Origin: PNMQ01 sp964478775
GTDB taxonomy: Bacteria > Pseudomonadota > Alphaproteobacteria > Paracaedibacterales > CAIOTO01
Assembly: GCA_964478775.1 (NCBI GenBank)
Contig: CAYZJC010000005.1
Coordinates: forward strand, 7,591 to 71,590
Length of the DNA: 64,000 bases
Direction: 5' to 3'
Shown: positions 27,284 through 36,807 of the stretch, one piece after another
Position numbering within the stretch: position 1 is the first letter of the stretch
Layout of the letters: each line of letters starts with the position of its first letter
Program-made: the position numbers and the translations under genes
Notes under the pieces: model-generated
The model's database searches: none
What the model was told of the DNA's origin: nothing
The model's input: the letters and a program-made list of their open reading frames with translations, nothing else

Positions 27284-28099
27284 TTAACGTTCCGCACAAT
27301 ATGCAGGAACAGAAAAGGATGCTGTGCAACCTGGTGAGTCAGCATTATTTTTTAAAGACAGCGTGTGGGCTTGGCGGCCCAAAAACACGTGGCATAAGGT
27401 GCAGCCGATTCCTAAACCATCTTCTGAGTTTTTCACTGAAAGTTCCTGTTCTTGGGTAAGTGATAATTTTTTGCCATTATTTTTTAAAAAGAAGGTAATT
27501 AAGTTATTGTTTCTTTCTGCACTTAGTTCAATGATATGTTTTTCTTCACCCATATTTTTAATTGCATTATGGATTAAGTTAATAAAAACATGCGTGAGTT
27601 TTGTGTGGTTAGCAAGCACGTCTGGCAATTTTGTTGTCACGACAATTTCTGTGCCGCCCCCTTCATGCATGGCTTCCCACAGCATTTCTTTTACATCTTC
27701 TAAAACGGCAGAAATATTAACCCTGGAGTCGATATTTTTATGGTCATTCATATGGGTTTGAATGATATTATTTACAAACGCATTGAGCCGCTGTACGTTT
27801 TTTTTCATCATAGATATAAAGAGTTCAGATTCCTGGGTGAATTGATTTTGTGAATCAGAGCTGATGATGTCAAGAAAGCTATTAATTGTTCGAAGCGGTT
27901 CTCGTAAATCGTGCGCTAAGAACAGCGCAAGAGTGTTTGATTTTTCTTCTAAGCTTTTGCGGGTTACACACTTTTCCTCATACCCACAAGGTTTGGTGTT
28001 CTGCAAAGACTCATCAATCGTGGTCACTGTGCAAGGCTCTGCTTGCCTTGCACCCAGCGCACAAGTCTCATTTGTTTTTTTCTGACAATTATTTTCCAT
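27284..28099 (-). CDS. Sensor histidine kinase lacking a recognisable sensor domain
   Basis: 271 residues, soluble. The H box ALFLAHDLREPLRTINSFLD carries the phospho-accepting His, and the N box is HVFINLIHNAIKNM. The G1 region reads FFLKNNGKKLS in place of the usual DNGxGI, and G2 is DGLGIGCTLCHVFLG. The ATP site is therefore degenerate at the Asp that contacts adenine. About 60 polar, Cys-containing residues precede the H box, with no PAS, GAF or membrane segment. No response regulator is adjacent. It may receive signals through protein partners, or be weakly active; both are inference. It converges with the soluble MCP gene, 42 bp between stops. Confidence 0.85.
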   Translation of the reverse strand: MENNCQKKTNETCALGARQAEPCTVTTIDESLQNTKPCGYEEKCVTRKSLEEKSNTLALFLAHDLREPLRTINSFLDIISSDSQNQFTQESELFISMMKKNVQRLNAFVNNIIQTHMNDHKNIDSRVNISAVLEDVKEMLWEAMHEGGGTEIVVTTKLPDVLANHTKLTHVFINLIHNAIKNMGEEKHIIELSAERNNNLITFFLKNNGKKLSLTQEQELSVKNSEDGLGIGCTLCHVFLGRQAHTLSLKNNADSPGCTASFSVPAYCAER

Positions 28100-28465
28100 A
28101 CGGCCTCACAACTTAATTTTGTAAAGAGTCTCATTACCGTAATCACAGCTAATTATTGATAGAGCTCCCTGAAAATTAGCCGTAACTGAAGCTTCGCTCA
28201 TCTCGGACATAAATGTAGCACTTTTCAATATAATATGCAATATAGAAAAGTGTAACCCTTTTCAAACGAAATAATATGTAAAAGTTTAAATTAAGTAAGC
28301 GAATTTTAAATATGAATAAGGCTGTAAGTTTATATCAGAAATTCATTTTATCAGATCGTATGTTAATGATTATTACAAAACTGATTTTTTACTAAGTAAT
28401 TAAATTACGCATGAAAAAGTTAAAACAACAAAACCTTCCAATTGATCACCTCACACCCTCAACGG
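28100..28465. other. 366-bp gene-free AT-rich stretch
   Basis: No convincing coding frame or RNA gene. It is the upstream region of the histidine kinase gene and lies downstream of the DUF4097-like gene. Apart from the palindrome listed separately at 28219-28252, nothing definite is seen. ATGAGCGAAGCTTCAG (minus strand, about 28183-28198) loosely resembles part of the dispersed element described elsewhere. Confidence 0.6.
28219..28252. promoter_or_regulatory. 34-bp palindrome, possible operator or hairpin
   Basis: CACTTTTC-A-ATAT (28219-28231) and ATAT-A-GAAAAGTG (28240-28252) form 12 of 13 matching pairs around an 8-nt centre. It lies 120 bp upstream of the histidine kinase start and 214 bp beyond the stop of the DUF4097-like gene. 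There is no adjacent T tract, so an operator is as likely as a terminator. Confidence 0.4.
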
Positions 28466-29170
28466 TTACTCTTTTGTTTTCAAAAATGAACCTGTTGCGC
28501 TACCAGAAGTAACAACCACGCAAAAATCTGGTTTATCTAGCATGCTTTCAAATTCAGACTTGATAGAATGAAAGGGAACACCGCGTACTTTCCAAGACAA
28601 TTTTGCATCTTCATGAAAGCTAAAGGCAAAAGAACCTGTTCCTTGTGTGAGGGAAACTGTTTGCTGTTTTGCATTGTTGGGATGTGGTGCAAATTTACCA
28701 GTCACATTGCCCGAACCTAAATTCATGCGTACCATTCCTTTCACGTGAGTGAGATTAATATCACCAGCCCCTAAGTTTGCAGAAATTGTGCCTTCAAGAC
28801 GTGTCATATTGATATTTCCAGAGCCAAGACTAATTGTATGTTTCGTTTTTGGGTTTGTTACCACTAATTTCATATTGACTTGGCATTGCACATTGTCTGT
28901 TGGTTCTGTTTTATTCACAATGATAACCAAATCTTGTTTATTCATTGACGTTTTTATAAAACACTTTTTTTCATCAAAATTGATTTTTTCAATGATGAGG
29001 GATTGTTGTTCACCCGTTTCAATATCTATATGACCTGAATCAATACTAATTTTAGTAAGACGAATTTCAGTATTTTCAACCGCCCCAACTGTGTGTGGAC
29101 TTGCTTTCACATCTCCTATTTGTAAGGCCAATATCATTAAAGATAAGCGAATTTTTTTTGCAAGGTTCAT
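28466..29170 (-). CDS. Exported DUF4097-like beta-repeat protein
   Basis: The frame is open to 29224, but AAAGGAG precedes the ATG at 29170 and gives a clean signal peptide (MNLAKKIRLSLMILALQIGD, cleavage near VKAS). The 234-residue protein has alternating short beta repeats, SLGSGNINMTRLEGTISANL, GAGDINLTHVKGMVRMNLGS and GNVTGKF. This is the pattern of DUF4097/DUF2807 putative adhesin domains, a single-stranded beta-helix. Function in the family is not firmly known; periplasmic or surface location is inferred from the leader. It diverges from glmM, with about 135 bp of shared upstream region. Confidence 0.7.
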   Translation of the reverse strand: MNLAKKIRLSLMILALQIGDVKASPHTVGAVENTEIRLTKISIDSGHIDIETGEQQSLIIEKINFDEKKCFIKTSMNKQDLVIIVNKTEPTDNVQCQVNMKLVVTNPKTKHTISLGSGNINMTRLEGTISANLGAGDINLTHVKGMVRMNLGSGNVTGKFAPHPNNAKQQTVSLTQGTGSFAFSFHEDAKLSWKVRGVPFHSIKSEFESMLDKPDFCVVVTSGSATGSFLKTKE

Positions 29171-29305
29171 AAGCGACGTATCTCCTTTTTTCAAACGTAC
29201 TTTTTTGCATACTTTACCAAGCATTAAAAAAACCTGGCAAAGAAGTGAGGCATATACTATTGTAAAATTACCTTTATATTATGCTTAACATACACGAAAT
29301 ACAAG

Positions 29306-30667
29306 ATGACAAATCACATTTTTGGAACAGATGGCATTCGCGCCACCGCAAATTCTTACCCTATGACTGCCGATATGGTGTTGAAAATCGCATTAGCGAC
29401 TGGCCATCACTTCGTTGAAAAATGTAAGGGAAAGCGTGCAGGCCACCCCAGGTTCACAGTCGTCATTGGAAAAGACACAAGGCTTTCAGGTTACATGGTT
29501 GAATCAGCACTGGTATCTGGTTTCGTTTCAATGGGGATAGATGTGATACAATTAGGCCCTATCCCCACACCAGGCATTGCTATTTTAACACGTTCACTTC
29601 GGGCAGACCTTGGGGTGATGATATCCGCATCACATAATCCTTACACAGACAATGGTATAAAGTTTTTCCAAAGTGATGGTCAAAAAATTTTACCCGAAGA
29701 TGAAAAAGCCATTGAGCATTTGACGCATCATCTTCCTGGATTAGTGCCATCGCATCAATTAGGGAAAGCCAAGCGCCTTGATGACGCTGTGGGACGTTAT
29801 ATTGAATTTATTAAAGCGACCTTCCCACGGGGGCAAAGGCTAGATGGTCTTAGAATTGTGCTTGATTGCGCCAACGGCGCAGCCTATAAAGTAGCCCCAC
29901 GTGTTTTATGGGAACTAGGGGCAGATGTTGTTGCCATAGGCGATGACCCCCAAGGGGACAACATTAATGCAAAATGTGGTGCAACCTACCCACAATATTT
30001 AGCAGCAAAAGTTTTAGAACACCAAGCCGATATTGGTATCGCTTTAGATGGCGATGCCGACCGGGTCATTTTATCAGACGAAGAAGGTAACATTATAGAT
30101 GGTGACCAAGTCATGGCTGCCATTGCACAAAGGTGGCACGCACGTGGTTTACTTCGTGGTAGTGGGATTGTTGCAACAACGATGTCTAACCTAGGCCTTG
30201 AGCGGTTTATGGAAGAAAAAGGCTTAACGCTTTATCGCGCTGCAGTGGGGGACAGAAATGTTGCATTAATGATGCAAGAAAAAGGGTGCAACGTTGGCGG
30301 CGAACAATCTGGCCATATCTTACTGAGTGATTATTGCACAACAGGTGATGGTATCATTGCTGCCCTTCAAATTTTAAGCCTCTTACAAGAACGTGGGCTA
30401 AAAGCCAGTGAAGCTTTACAAATCTTCAAGCCTGTTCCACAAAAACTTCAAAACATTAAGCTTGTTAAACCTATTAATGTAAGCGACCCCAAGCTTGCAC
30501 GCGCTATAGAAGAAGCAAGGTCACGCTTAGGAAAAGGGGGGCAGATTTTGGTACGCCCTTCTGGCACTGAACCTTTGGTAAGGCTCATGGTCCAAGGCGA
30601 CGACGAGGTGCTTCTCACCACTATCTTACATGAACTTGCCGACGTTGTAGAAGGAATGCAACAATGA
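29306..30667 (+). CDS. glmM: Phosphoglucosamine mutase
   Basis: Interconverts glucosamine-6-phosphate and glucosamine-1-phosphate on the way to UDP-GlcNAc for peptidoglycan and lipid A. The 453-residue protein starts HIFGTDGIRATAN. It has the phosphoserine loop VMISASHNPYTDNGIKFF (Ser109), the metal-binding loop ALDGDADRVI, the sugar-binding GGEQSGHI and the phosphate-binding VRPSGTEPLVRLM. All four active-site loops are intact. No glmS or ribozyme-like structure lies upstream. The stop overlaps the rpiB start (ATGA), so the two are translationally coupled. Confidence 0.97.
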   Translation: MTNHIFGTDGIRATANSYPMTADMVLKIALATGHHFVEKCKGKRAGHPRFTVVIGKDTRLSGYMVESALVSGFVSMGIDVIQLGPIPTPGIAILTRSLRADLGVMISASHNPYTDNGIKFFQSDGQKILPEDEKAIEHLTHHLPGLVPSHQLGKAKRLDDAVGRYIEFIKATFPRGQRLDGLRIVLDCANGAAYKVAPRVLWELGADVVAIGDDPQGDNINAKCGATYPQYLAAKVLEHQADIGIALDGDADRVILSDEEGNIIDGDQVMAAIAQRWHARGLLRGSGIVATTMSNLGLERFMEEKGLTLYRAAVGDRNVALMMQEKGCNVGGEQSGHILLSDYCTTGDGIIAALQILSLLQERGLKASEALQIFKPVPQKLQNIKLVKPINVSDPKLARAIEEARSRLGKGGQILVRPSGTEPLVRLMVQGDDEVLLTTILHELADVVEGMQQ

Positions 30668-31119
30668 ATACCTTAAATTATAATATCTACCTAGCAAGTG
30701 ACCACGCAGGTGTTGAATTAAAAGAACAGCTTATGCACACGTTAAGTGCTGAAGGTGTGTCTGCCCATGACCTAGGCCCCACGACGACAAATTCAGTTGA
30801 CTACCCAGATTATGCACACCGATTATGTCATGCAATAACAGATGAAAAAGACTTTGGCATTTTAATTTGTGGAAGTGGTATAGGCATGAGTATTGCCGCC
30901 AATCGTCACCCCCACATAAGGGCGGCTTTATGCAAAACAGTTGAAGATGCAGCGCTTTCGCGTCAACACAATAACGCAAATGTTTTATGCCTTGGTGCGC
31001 GCGTTACAAACGAAACAGTGGCCCTTCAAATTGTGAAGGCATTCCTTAATACAAAGTTTGAAGGGGGTAGGCATCAACAACGTGTTGGAAAAATCAACCT
31101 TGTTGCGTGTGTTCAATAA
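30664..31119 (+). CDS. rpiB: Ribose-5-phosphate isomerase B
   Basis: Interconverts ribose-5-phosphate and ribulose-5-phosphate in the pentose phosphate pathway. 151 residues of the RpiB/LacAB family, with N-terminal LASDHAGVELKEQL, the catalytic Cys loop ICGSGIGMSIAANRHPHIRA, and RQHNNANVLCLGARV carrying the catalytic His. It begins within the glmM stop codon. In other Alphaproteobacteria rpiB commonly neighbours glyA; the coupling to glmM here links nucleotide-sugar and pentose supply, with no known regulatory meaning. It converges with mutS, 23 bp apart, with no clear terminator. Confidence 0.96.
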   Translation: MNTLNYNIYLASDHAGVELKEQLMHTLSAEGVSAHDLGPTTTNSVDYPDYAHRLCHAITDEKDFGILICGSGIGMSIAANRHPHIRAALCKTVEDAALSRQHNNANVLCLGARVTNETVALQIVKAFLNTKFEGGRHQQRVGKINLVACVQ

Positions 31120-31142
31120 TCTTTCATGTGGATTGCTTTATA

Positions 31143-33980
31143 TTAAGCAGCTTTCGCTTCTTGTTTGAGCTTATCTTGCAAGTCGTATAAGAAATCAAGG
31201 GCTTGCTTAGGCGTGAGCGTGTTTAAGTCTAACTGTTGCACTTGTGTTTGCAAAATATGAAAGTCATTTGGTGTTTCTACACTTGTCAATTGATCACTGT
31301 TTTGTTGCTGCGGCACAAAAGAAATTATATGTGTTGACGGATTCTCATTCAAAGGGTTCTCATTTAAATGCCCCTCATTCAACAGTGGCTTTCCATTTTC
31401 CAAGTCATGCAAAACTTGTTCAGCACGTGTAATAACAGACTTTGGAAGCCCAGCCCTTGCTGCCACGTAAACTCCATAGGAACGGTCAGCTGACCCTTTT
31501 ACAACATGATGCAAAAACACGATTTGATCCTTATGTGTTTGCACCTCAACCGTTAAGCACCCAAGCTGTGGCATAATGGCTGTGCATTGGGTTAGTTCAT
31601 GATAATGCGTTGCGAAAAGGCCACGACATTGCAAGGTGTTATAAAGATAATCTGTTACTGCATATGCGATGGCAAGGCCATCGTACGTGGCGGTTCCTCT
31701 TCCAATTTCATCTAATATAACAAAGGAACGACTTGTTGACTGGTTTAAAATGGCGGCTGTTTCTATCATCTCTACCATAAAGGTTGAACGGCCTGCGGCC
31801 AAATCATCGAACGCACCTACACGTGAAGAGAGCCTGTCAACATAACCAATATGTGCAAACTCACACGGTACAAACATCCCCATTTGGGCCATAATCACAA
31901 TTAAGGCATTTTGTCTAAGGTAAGTACTTTTCCCGCCCATGTTAGGCCCTGTCATTAACCAAAAACGTTTGTCTTGGCAAATTTCACAGTCATTCGCAGC
32001 AAAGGGTGTGCCGCTTGATTTAAGAACATGTTCCACAACAAGATGGCGCCCCCCTTTAATAATAAGGTTATGCGAATCATCCACAATGGGTTTGCTTAAA
32101 TTTTCATCACGTGCCAAGGTCGCATGACTTGCCACAACGTCAATACTTGCAATGGTATGAAACACTTCCTTTAACATCCCAATCTCACTTAAGACAACTT
32201 GTAAAAGACTGTCATACAACGCTAGTTCTCTTTGTAATGAAGCTTCGTAAGCGCTTGATAATTCTTTTTCAAGTTCTGCTAGTTCCACGGTGGTATAGCG
32301 ATGTGACGTTGACAAATTTTGTCTGTGAATAAATGTTTCCGGCACTTTGCTTGTGTGACTTGGGCTAACATCTATATGGTAACCTAACACATGGTTGTGG
32401 CGAATTTTAAGATTCGTTATTGTGGTTTCTTGGGCATACCTGCTTTGTAAATCCTCAATCAGGGTTTTGCTATTCGTTTGTAGATGACGCAGCCTGTCAA
32501 GTTCACTGTCATACCCAGCGGCGATAAAGTTGCCGTCTCGTGCAAACATAGGAAGGGTGCCTTCCTTCAGCACAAGGCTTAAATGTCGACAAAGTTCTTG
32601 TGCGTTTTCAAGCCTGCTTTGCCATGTGGTAAGGGCAATATGCCCTGAATGCGCTGTGTCATGACTTGTATCATGCTGCTGGGCGATGTGTTCCTGTAAG
32701 GTATGTGCCATCTGTAGCGCACTTTGAAGGGCTGCTAAAATTAACCCTAAGTCACGTGGACCACCGCGTTGCATCATGAGACGATTAAGGGCCCTTTCAC
32801 CATCTGGGCATTGCTGTAAAGCTGTTCTTAAGTGTTTGCAAAATTCACGTTCATTTACAAAAAGTTCAACAAGGGCTAAACGCTTTTGAATGTTATGGAT
32901 ATCAAGTAAGGGGGCCGCTAAATGGTTCATCAATAAACGCCCACCAAGGGGTGTTAAGGTGCTATCGATATGGTATAAAAATGCCCCTTTCATATCACCC
33001 GATTGTGTGTGGGTAAGCTCAAGGCTTTTTCGTGTAGCAGGGTCAATTTGCAAACTCGATGCGTGACTGAGGACTTTTGGAAAGTCAAGCTTGGGTAAAG
33101 TTTCTTTTTGGGTAATGCACACATAATCTAAGATCACCCCTGCTGCCATAATACATTCCGTTGGTAAGTTGCCAAAGGCCTCTAGGGTCTGTGTGTTATA
33201 AAAGGCCAGCAAGCGTTCATGTGCATTTTTCACATTAAAGCGCACCTTTGGAAGGGGGGAACATATCTTAATGAAGGTTTCTAAAATAGGGCGCATGTCA
33301 TGTGTGTCTGCACTAAGATACGTGTCAGGCACCACAATTTCTGCCGCCCATAGCCGTGCCAATGCGGAAGGTAATTCTTGTAAACTTAAAGATTCGATTT
33401 GAAAATGCCCAGTTGAAATGTCAATAGCTGCAAGGCCAAAACGCGCCTCTTCATTGTGAGGCTGACCTTGACCATAAGCACAAGGCAAAGAAATAGCCGC
33501 TAAAAAGTTATTGCGGGCTTGGGGAAGTAAATTTTCTTCAAATACCGTGCCTGGTGTGATAATGCGCACAACATCACGGCGAAGAGGGCCCTTAGCGCCC
33601 CTACTTTTTGCTTCTTGCGGTGATTCCATTTGTTCACAAATCGCGATACGATGGCCACGCGTAATGAGTTTTGCCAAATAGCTTTCCACACTGTGAAAGG
33701 GAACCCCGCACATAGGAATATCTTCCCCCTCACTTTTGCCACGTTTGGTAAGCGCAATGCCAAGTTCACGTGAGGCAACCACAGCGTCATCATGAAAAAG
33801 TTCATAAAAATCGCCCATACGGTAAAACAATAGCTCATTGGTGTGTTCATTTTTAACACGCCAATATTGTTCCATCATTGGGGTCATTGCCGCAGGTTCT
33901 TTTAAAGGACTGTGAGACATAACAGATGATTCATGTGACTTAGCCTCATTGATGTCTTTAAGAGGTAGGGTTTTCATCAT
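31143..33980 (-). CDS. mutS: DNA mismatch repair ATPase MutS
   Basis: Recognises mismatches and small loops and recruits MutL. 945 residues, slightly long for the family. The mismatch-binding domain includes TPMMEQYWRVKNEHTNELLF and YRMGDFYELFHDDA, where the Phe-x-Glu wedge motif is FYE. The ATPase domain has Walker A TGPNMGGKSTYLRQ, Walker B VILDEIGRGTATYDGLA and the signature FATHYHEL. The extra length is an N-terminal extension of about 30 residues and a near-C-terminal insertion with repeated NEN phrases (NEGHLNENPLNENPS, DNA 31341-31382). AAGGAA precedes the double ATG start. The dimerisation tail LTPKQALDFLYDLQDKLK is present. Confidence 0.97.
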   Translation of the reverse strand: MMKTLPLKDINEAKSHESSVMSHSPLKEPAAMTPMMEQYWRVKNEHTNELLFYRMGDFYELFHDDAVVASRELGIALTKRGKSEGEDIPMCGVPFHSVESYLAKLITRGHRIAICEQMESPQEAKSRGAKGPLRRDVVRIITPGTVFEENLLPQARNNFLAAISLPCAYGQGQPHNEEARFGLAAIDISTGHFQIESLSLQELPSALARLWAAEIVVPDTYLSADTHDMRPILETFIKICSPLPKVRFNVKNAHERLLAFYNTQTLEAFGNLPTECIMAAGVILDYVCITQKETLPKLDFPKVLSHASSLQIDPATRKSLELTHTQSGDMKGAFLYHIDSTLTPLGGRLLMNHLAAPLLDIHNIQKRLALVELFVNEREFCKHLRTALQQCPDGERALNRLMMQRGGPRDLGLILAALQSALQMAHTLQEHIAQQHDTSHDTAHSGHIALTTWQSRLENAQELCRHLSLVLKEGTLPMFARDGNFIAAGYDSELDRLRHLQTNSKTLIEDLQSRYAQETTITNLKIRHNHVLGYHIDVSPSHTSKVPETFIHRQNLSTSHRYTTVELAELEKELSSAYEASLQRELALYDSLLQVVLSEIGMLKEVFHTIASIDVVASHATLARDENLSKPIVDDSHNLIIKGGRHLVVEHVLKSSGTPFAANDCEICQDKRFWLMTGPNMGGKSTYLRQNALIVIMAQMGMFVPCEFAHIGYVDRLSSRVGAFDDLAAGRSTFMVEMIETAAILNQSTSRSFVILDEIGRGTATYDGLAIAYAVTDYLYNTLQCRGLFATHYHELTQCTAIMPQLGCLTVEVQTHKDQIVFLHHVVKGSADRSYGVYVAARAGLPKSVITRAEQVLHDLENGKPLLNEGHLNENPLNENPSTHIISFVPQQQNSDQLTSVETPNDFHILQTQVQQLDLNTLTPKQALDFLYDLQDKLKQEAKAA

Positions 33981-34278
33981 CTGTTTGTTTCCTTAACATA
34001 TATAAATTAAGTTTAAAGTATAAGTTGTTTGTTTTTAATTTTGGCTTCGTGCAGTTGCACTTAAAGTCAAGCATGACGTTATGCTTAAGTCCCACCTTAT
34101 CGTAGCTCTCTTTTTTTTTCAATGTGTTTTGTGTTATGAATTGTCGCAACGTAACTTATTTTTTTAAAATTAACGATTAGTTAATTAATTTGGTCTATAT
34201 TTTGCGTATGAGGCTTTTAATGTATATGCTTTATCTGTATTGGTTTTGCTGCATAATATAAAAATCGGAGTTCTGTTA

Positions 34279-35307
34279 ATGTTAAAATTTATATTTGTGT
34301 TTTGTGCGTGTTCATTTTTGCACATTAGCTATTTATTTGCGAGTGTTGCTATTCAAGGAACGGTTTCTTGCAACATAAAGGGGGAAAGTGCAGATCAAAA
34401 AGCTAAGTCTTGTGAAATGTCATCTGCTGCTAATGTTGGCCAATATATTATGGCTGGAAATGACAAAGACGACAGTTCGTTTTATATGTATAAGATAGAA
34501 GACTTTAAGTCAGAAGATGGCCCAGCGAATACGTTTATGAATTACCGTTTGCCTGTAGCAGATGACTTACAAATTAAAAAAAATGAATCTATCACTATGT
34601 TTAAAGACTGGGTGCTGGCCTTTTCGGCTTTTGATAGAACAACAAAACCTGAATATACCAAAGCTATTGCCTTTAAGCCTGACCATGCCTCAAAGACCAT
34701 GCAAAATGGCCACGTCATTGCAGATAGAAAATTGATGGATAAAGTCTTAGCTTTACTTCAAGTAGATTTTACGAAAAAGCTAGGTTATGTCGCAATTGAA
34801 AGTGCCGTCGTTGTAAAAGACCCAGCTCATGCTGATAAGCATCTGTTATTGATGGGGGTTAGAACCACAGGTGAAACATACCAAGACCCAGAACTTTCTT
34901 ATTTGGTGAAAATTATTTCATTTCCTATTAAAGAAGAAGGTGGAAAAGTTGTCATTGATATTGAGCAAGCAAAGGTTGCATACAACAGCACAAAGTATGA
35001 GAAGTTTGGAATGTCTGATTTAGCCTATTCAGCCAAAGACGATATGTTGTATATGCTCTTGTCCTTTGAAAAGGATGATAAGTTTAATGGCAAATTATTA
35101 AAAATACAGATGGAAGATTTTTGGGAAAATGAAGAGGCTACCCTTGTTGATGATGCGTTATTTAATGAACATAAAACAGAAGGCTTAACTATTTTGGATG
35201 ATGGGAAAATCTTTGTTCTGTGTGATGATGACCGCGGTCTTACCCCAATTACTAGTGAGAAAAATCGAGATTTAAGTCAGGCGCGCTTTTGGATTCTCAA
35301 TAATTAA
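34279..35307 (+). CDS. Secreted beta-propeller-like protein, possibly phytase-like domain
   Basis: The frame opens at 34240, but CGGAG eight bases upstream and the signal peptide favour the ATG at 34279 (MLKFIFVFCACSFLHISYLF, 342 residues). The mature chain alternates beta-strand-like segments with acidic turns. The segment near the C-terminus, KTEGLTILDDGKIFVLCDDD, resembles the EGL...DG..hhh.DD blade of PF13449 (esterase-like phytase) and SdiA-regulated proteins. That family match is suggestive only. No catalytic residues can be assigned. It precedes ahcY by 20 bp on the same strand and may share its transcript. Confidence 0.65.
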   Translation: MLKFIFVFCACSFLHISYLFASVAIQGTVSCNIKGESADQKAKSCEMSSAANVGQYIMAGNDKDDSSFYMYKIEDFKSEDGPANTFMNYRLPVADDLQIKKNESITMFKDWVLAFSAFDRTTKPEYTKAIAFKPDHASKTMQNGHVIADRKLMDKVLALLQVDFTKKLGYVAIESAVVVKDPAHADKHLLLMGVRTTGETYQDPELSYLVKIISFPIKEEGGKVVIDIEQAKVAYNSTKYEKFGMSDLAYSAKDDMLYMLLSFEKDDKFNGKLLKIQMEDFWENEEATLVDDALFNEHKTEGLTILDDGKIFVLCDDDRGLTPITSEKNRDLSQARFWILNN

Positions 35308-35327
35308 CGACAGGGAAGATTGATCTT

Positions 35328-36632
35328 ATGGAACACAAGCCAATACATGACTTTAAAGTTGCCAATATGAACCTTGCTGAACTTGGAAGAAAAGCCATTT
35401 CTTTAGCTGAAACAGAAATGCCAGGCCTTATGGCGCTGCGTGAACGTTGGGGGGCTGAAAAGCCATTAGCAGGTGCTAGAATTTGTGGTTGCCTACATAT
35501 GACAACGCAAACAGCCGTTCTAATTGAAACCTTAATTGTGTTAGGGGCCAGTGTTCGCTGGAGTTCCTGTAATGTGTTTTCAACAGAAGACGAAGCTGCT
35601 GCGGCCATTGCTGCAGCCGGCATACCTGTGTTCGCCTGGAAAGGTGAAAACGAAGAAGACTATTGGTGGTGCATTGAACAAACCTTAAGCGCGAGCGATG
35701 GCTGGACGCCTAATATGTTACTTGATGATGGTGGTGACCTTACCCAGTATATTTTGGAAAAAAGACCAGATATCGCGCAACATATTATTGGTGTGAGTGA
35801 AGAAACCACAACAGGTGTGCACCGTTTATATGGGTTTGAACAAGAAGGCAAATTATTATTTCCTGCTGTCAATGTGAATGATTCTGTCACAAAGTCTAAG
35901 TTTGATAATTTGTATGGCTGCCGCGAGAGCTTGCTGGATGGGATTAAGCGCGCAACGGATGTGATGATCGCTGGAAAACTTGCGGTGGTACTAGGTTATG
36001 GTGACGTTGGCAAAGGTTGTGCGGCAAGTTTACGAGGGATGGGTGCAAGAGTTGTTGTAACCGAAATTGACCCTATTTGTGCATTACAAGCCTCTATGGA
36101 AGGTTATCAAGTTGTAACCTTGGATGATGTCGTTAGTCAAGCAGATATTTTTATAACAGCAACAGGCAATTGTGATATTGTGCGTCATGAACATATGTTA
36201 CAGATGAAAGATAGAGCTATTTTAGGAAACATTGGCCACTTTGATTCTGAAATTGAGGTGGCAAGTTTGCGTCAATACCCATGGGTGAATATAAAACCAC
36301 AGGTCGATGAAGTGCATCTACCTCATGGCAATAGATTAGTATTATTGGCCGAGGGGCGTTTGCTTAATCTCGGGTGCGCAACTGGTCATTCCAGCTTTGT
36401 AATGAGCATGTCATTTACGAACCAGGTATTGGCCCAAATTGACTTATTTACCAGACGTGACGCTTATGCGCAAAAGAAGGTGTATAGACTTCCTCAAACG
36501 TTAGATGAATATGTGGCAAGACTCCATTTGCCAAAGCTAGGTGTCAAACTCACAACGCTGACACAAAAACAAGCACAGTATCTTGGTGTGTCCGTAGAAG
36601 GGCCATTTAAGTCTGAGCATTACAGATATTAA
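35328..36632 (+). CDS. ahcY: Adenosylhomocysteinase
   Basis: Hydrolyses S-adenosylhomocysteine to adenosine and homocysteine, relieving product inhibition of SAM methyltransferases. 434 residues. The N-terminal ARICGCLHMTTQTAVLIETL, the substrate-binding EETTTGVHRLYGFEQEGKLL, the NAD-binding VVLGYGDVGKGCAASLRGMG and GHFDSEIEV, and the C-terminal GPFKSEHYRY are all intact. No SAH or SAM riboswitch can fit in the 20 bp to the upstream gene. Confidence 0.97.
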   Translation: MEHKPIHDFKVANMNLAELGRKAISLAETEMPGLMALRERWGAEKPLAGARICGCLHMTTQTAVLIETLIVLGASVRWSSCNVFSTEDEAAAAIAAAGIPVFAWKGENEEDYWWCIEQTLSASDGWTPNMLLDDGGDLTQYILEKRPDIAQHIIGVSEETTTGVHRLYGFEQEGKLLFPAVNVNDSVTKSKFDNLYGCRESLLDGIKRATDVMIAGKLAVVLGYGDVGKGCAASLRGMGARVVVTEIDPICALQASMEGYQVVTLDDVVSQADIFITATGNCDIVRHEHMLQMKDRAILGNIGHFDSEIEVASLRQYPWVNIKPQVDEVHLPHGNRLVLLAEGRLLNLGCATGHSSFVMSMSFTNQVLAQIDLFTRRDAYAQKKVYRLPQTLDEYVARLHLPKLGVKLTTLTQKQAQYLGVSVEGPFKSEHYRY

Positions 36633-36718
36633 ACGGAAATAAACTTGTTCGTGCAAGTGTAGTATTTTTTAATGTAGATTGTTATTTATAATCTGGTTGA
36701 AGCGTCATGTCGGAACTG

Positions 36719-36753
36719 GTGTAGCAAAACCTACACTTCGCTCCTCATATCAG
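36719..36753 (-). repeat. Dispersed intergenic hairpin element, copy 1
   Basis: GTGTAG-N6-CTACAC followed by TTCGCTCCTCATATCAG, between the convergent ends of ahcY and nuoN. A close relative (GTGTGG-N6-CTACACTTCG) lies at 42434-42455 and a degenerate one at 24698-24717. The hairpin has no T tract. The nature of the element is unknown. Confidence 0.45.
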
Positions 36754-36807
36754 TAACCAAATTAAATTGCCTTACTTAAGCCATATAGTTTAGCTTTAGC
36801 TCTTAAT

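Noticed and set aside
29171..29305. glmS-type ribozyme or riboswitch upstream of glmM
   Set aside because: The region is short, AT-rich and shows no matching structure; glmM is not normally under such control.
35308..35327. SAM/SAH riboswitch before ahcY
   Set aside because: Only 20 bases separate ahcY from the upstream gene, too short for any known aptamer.
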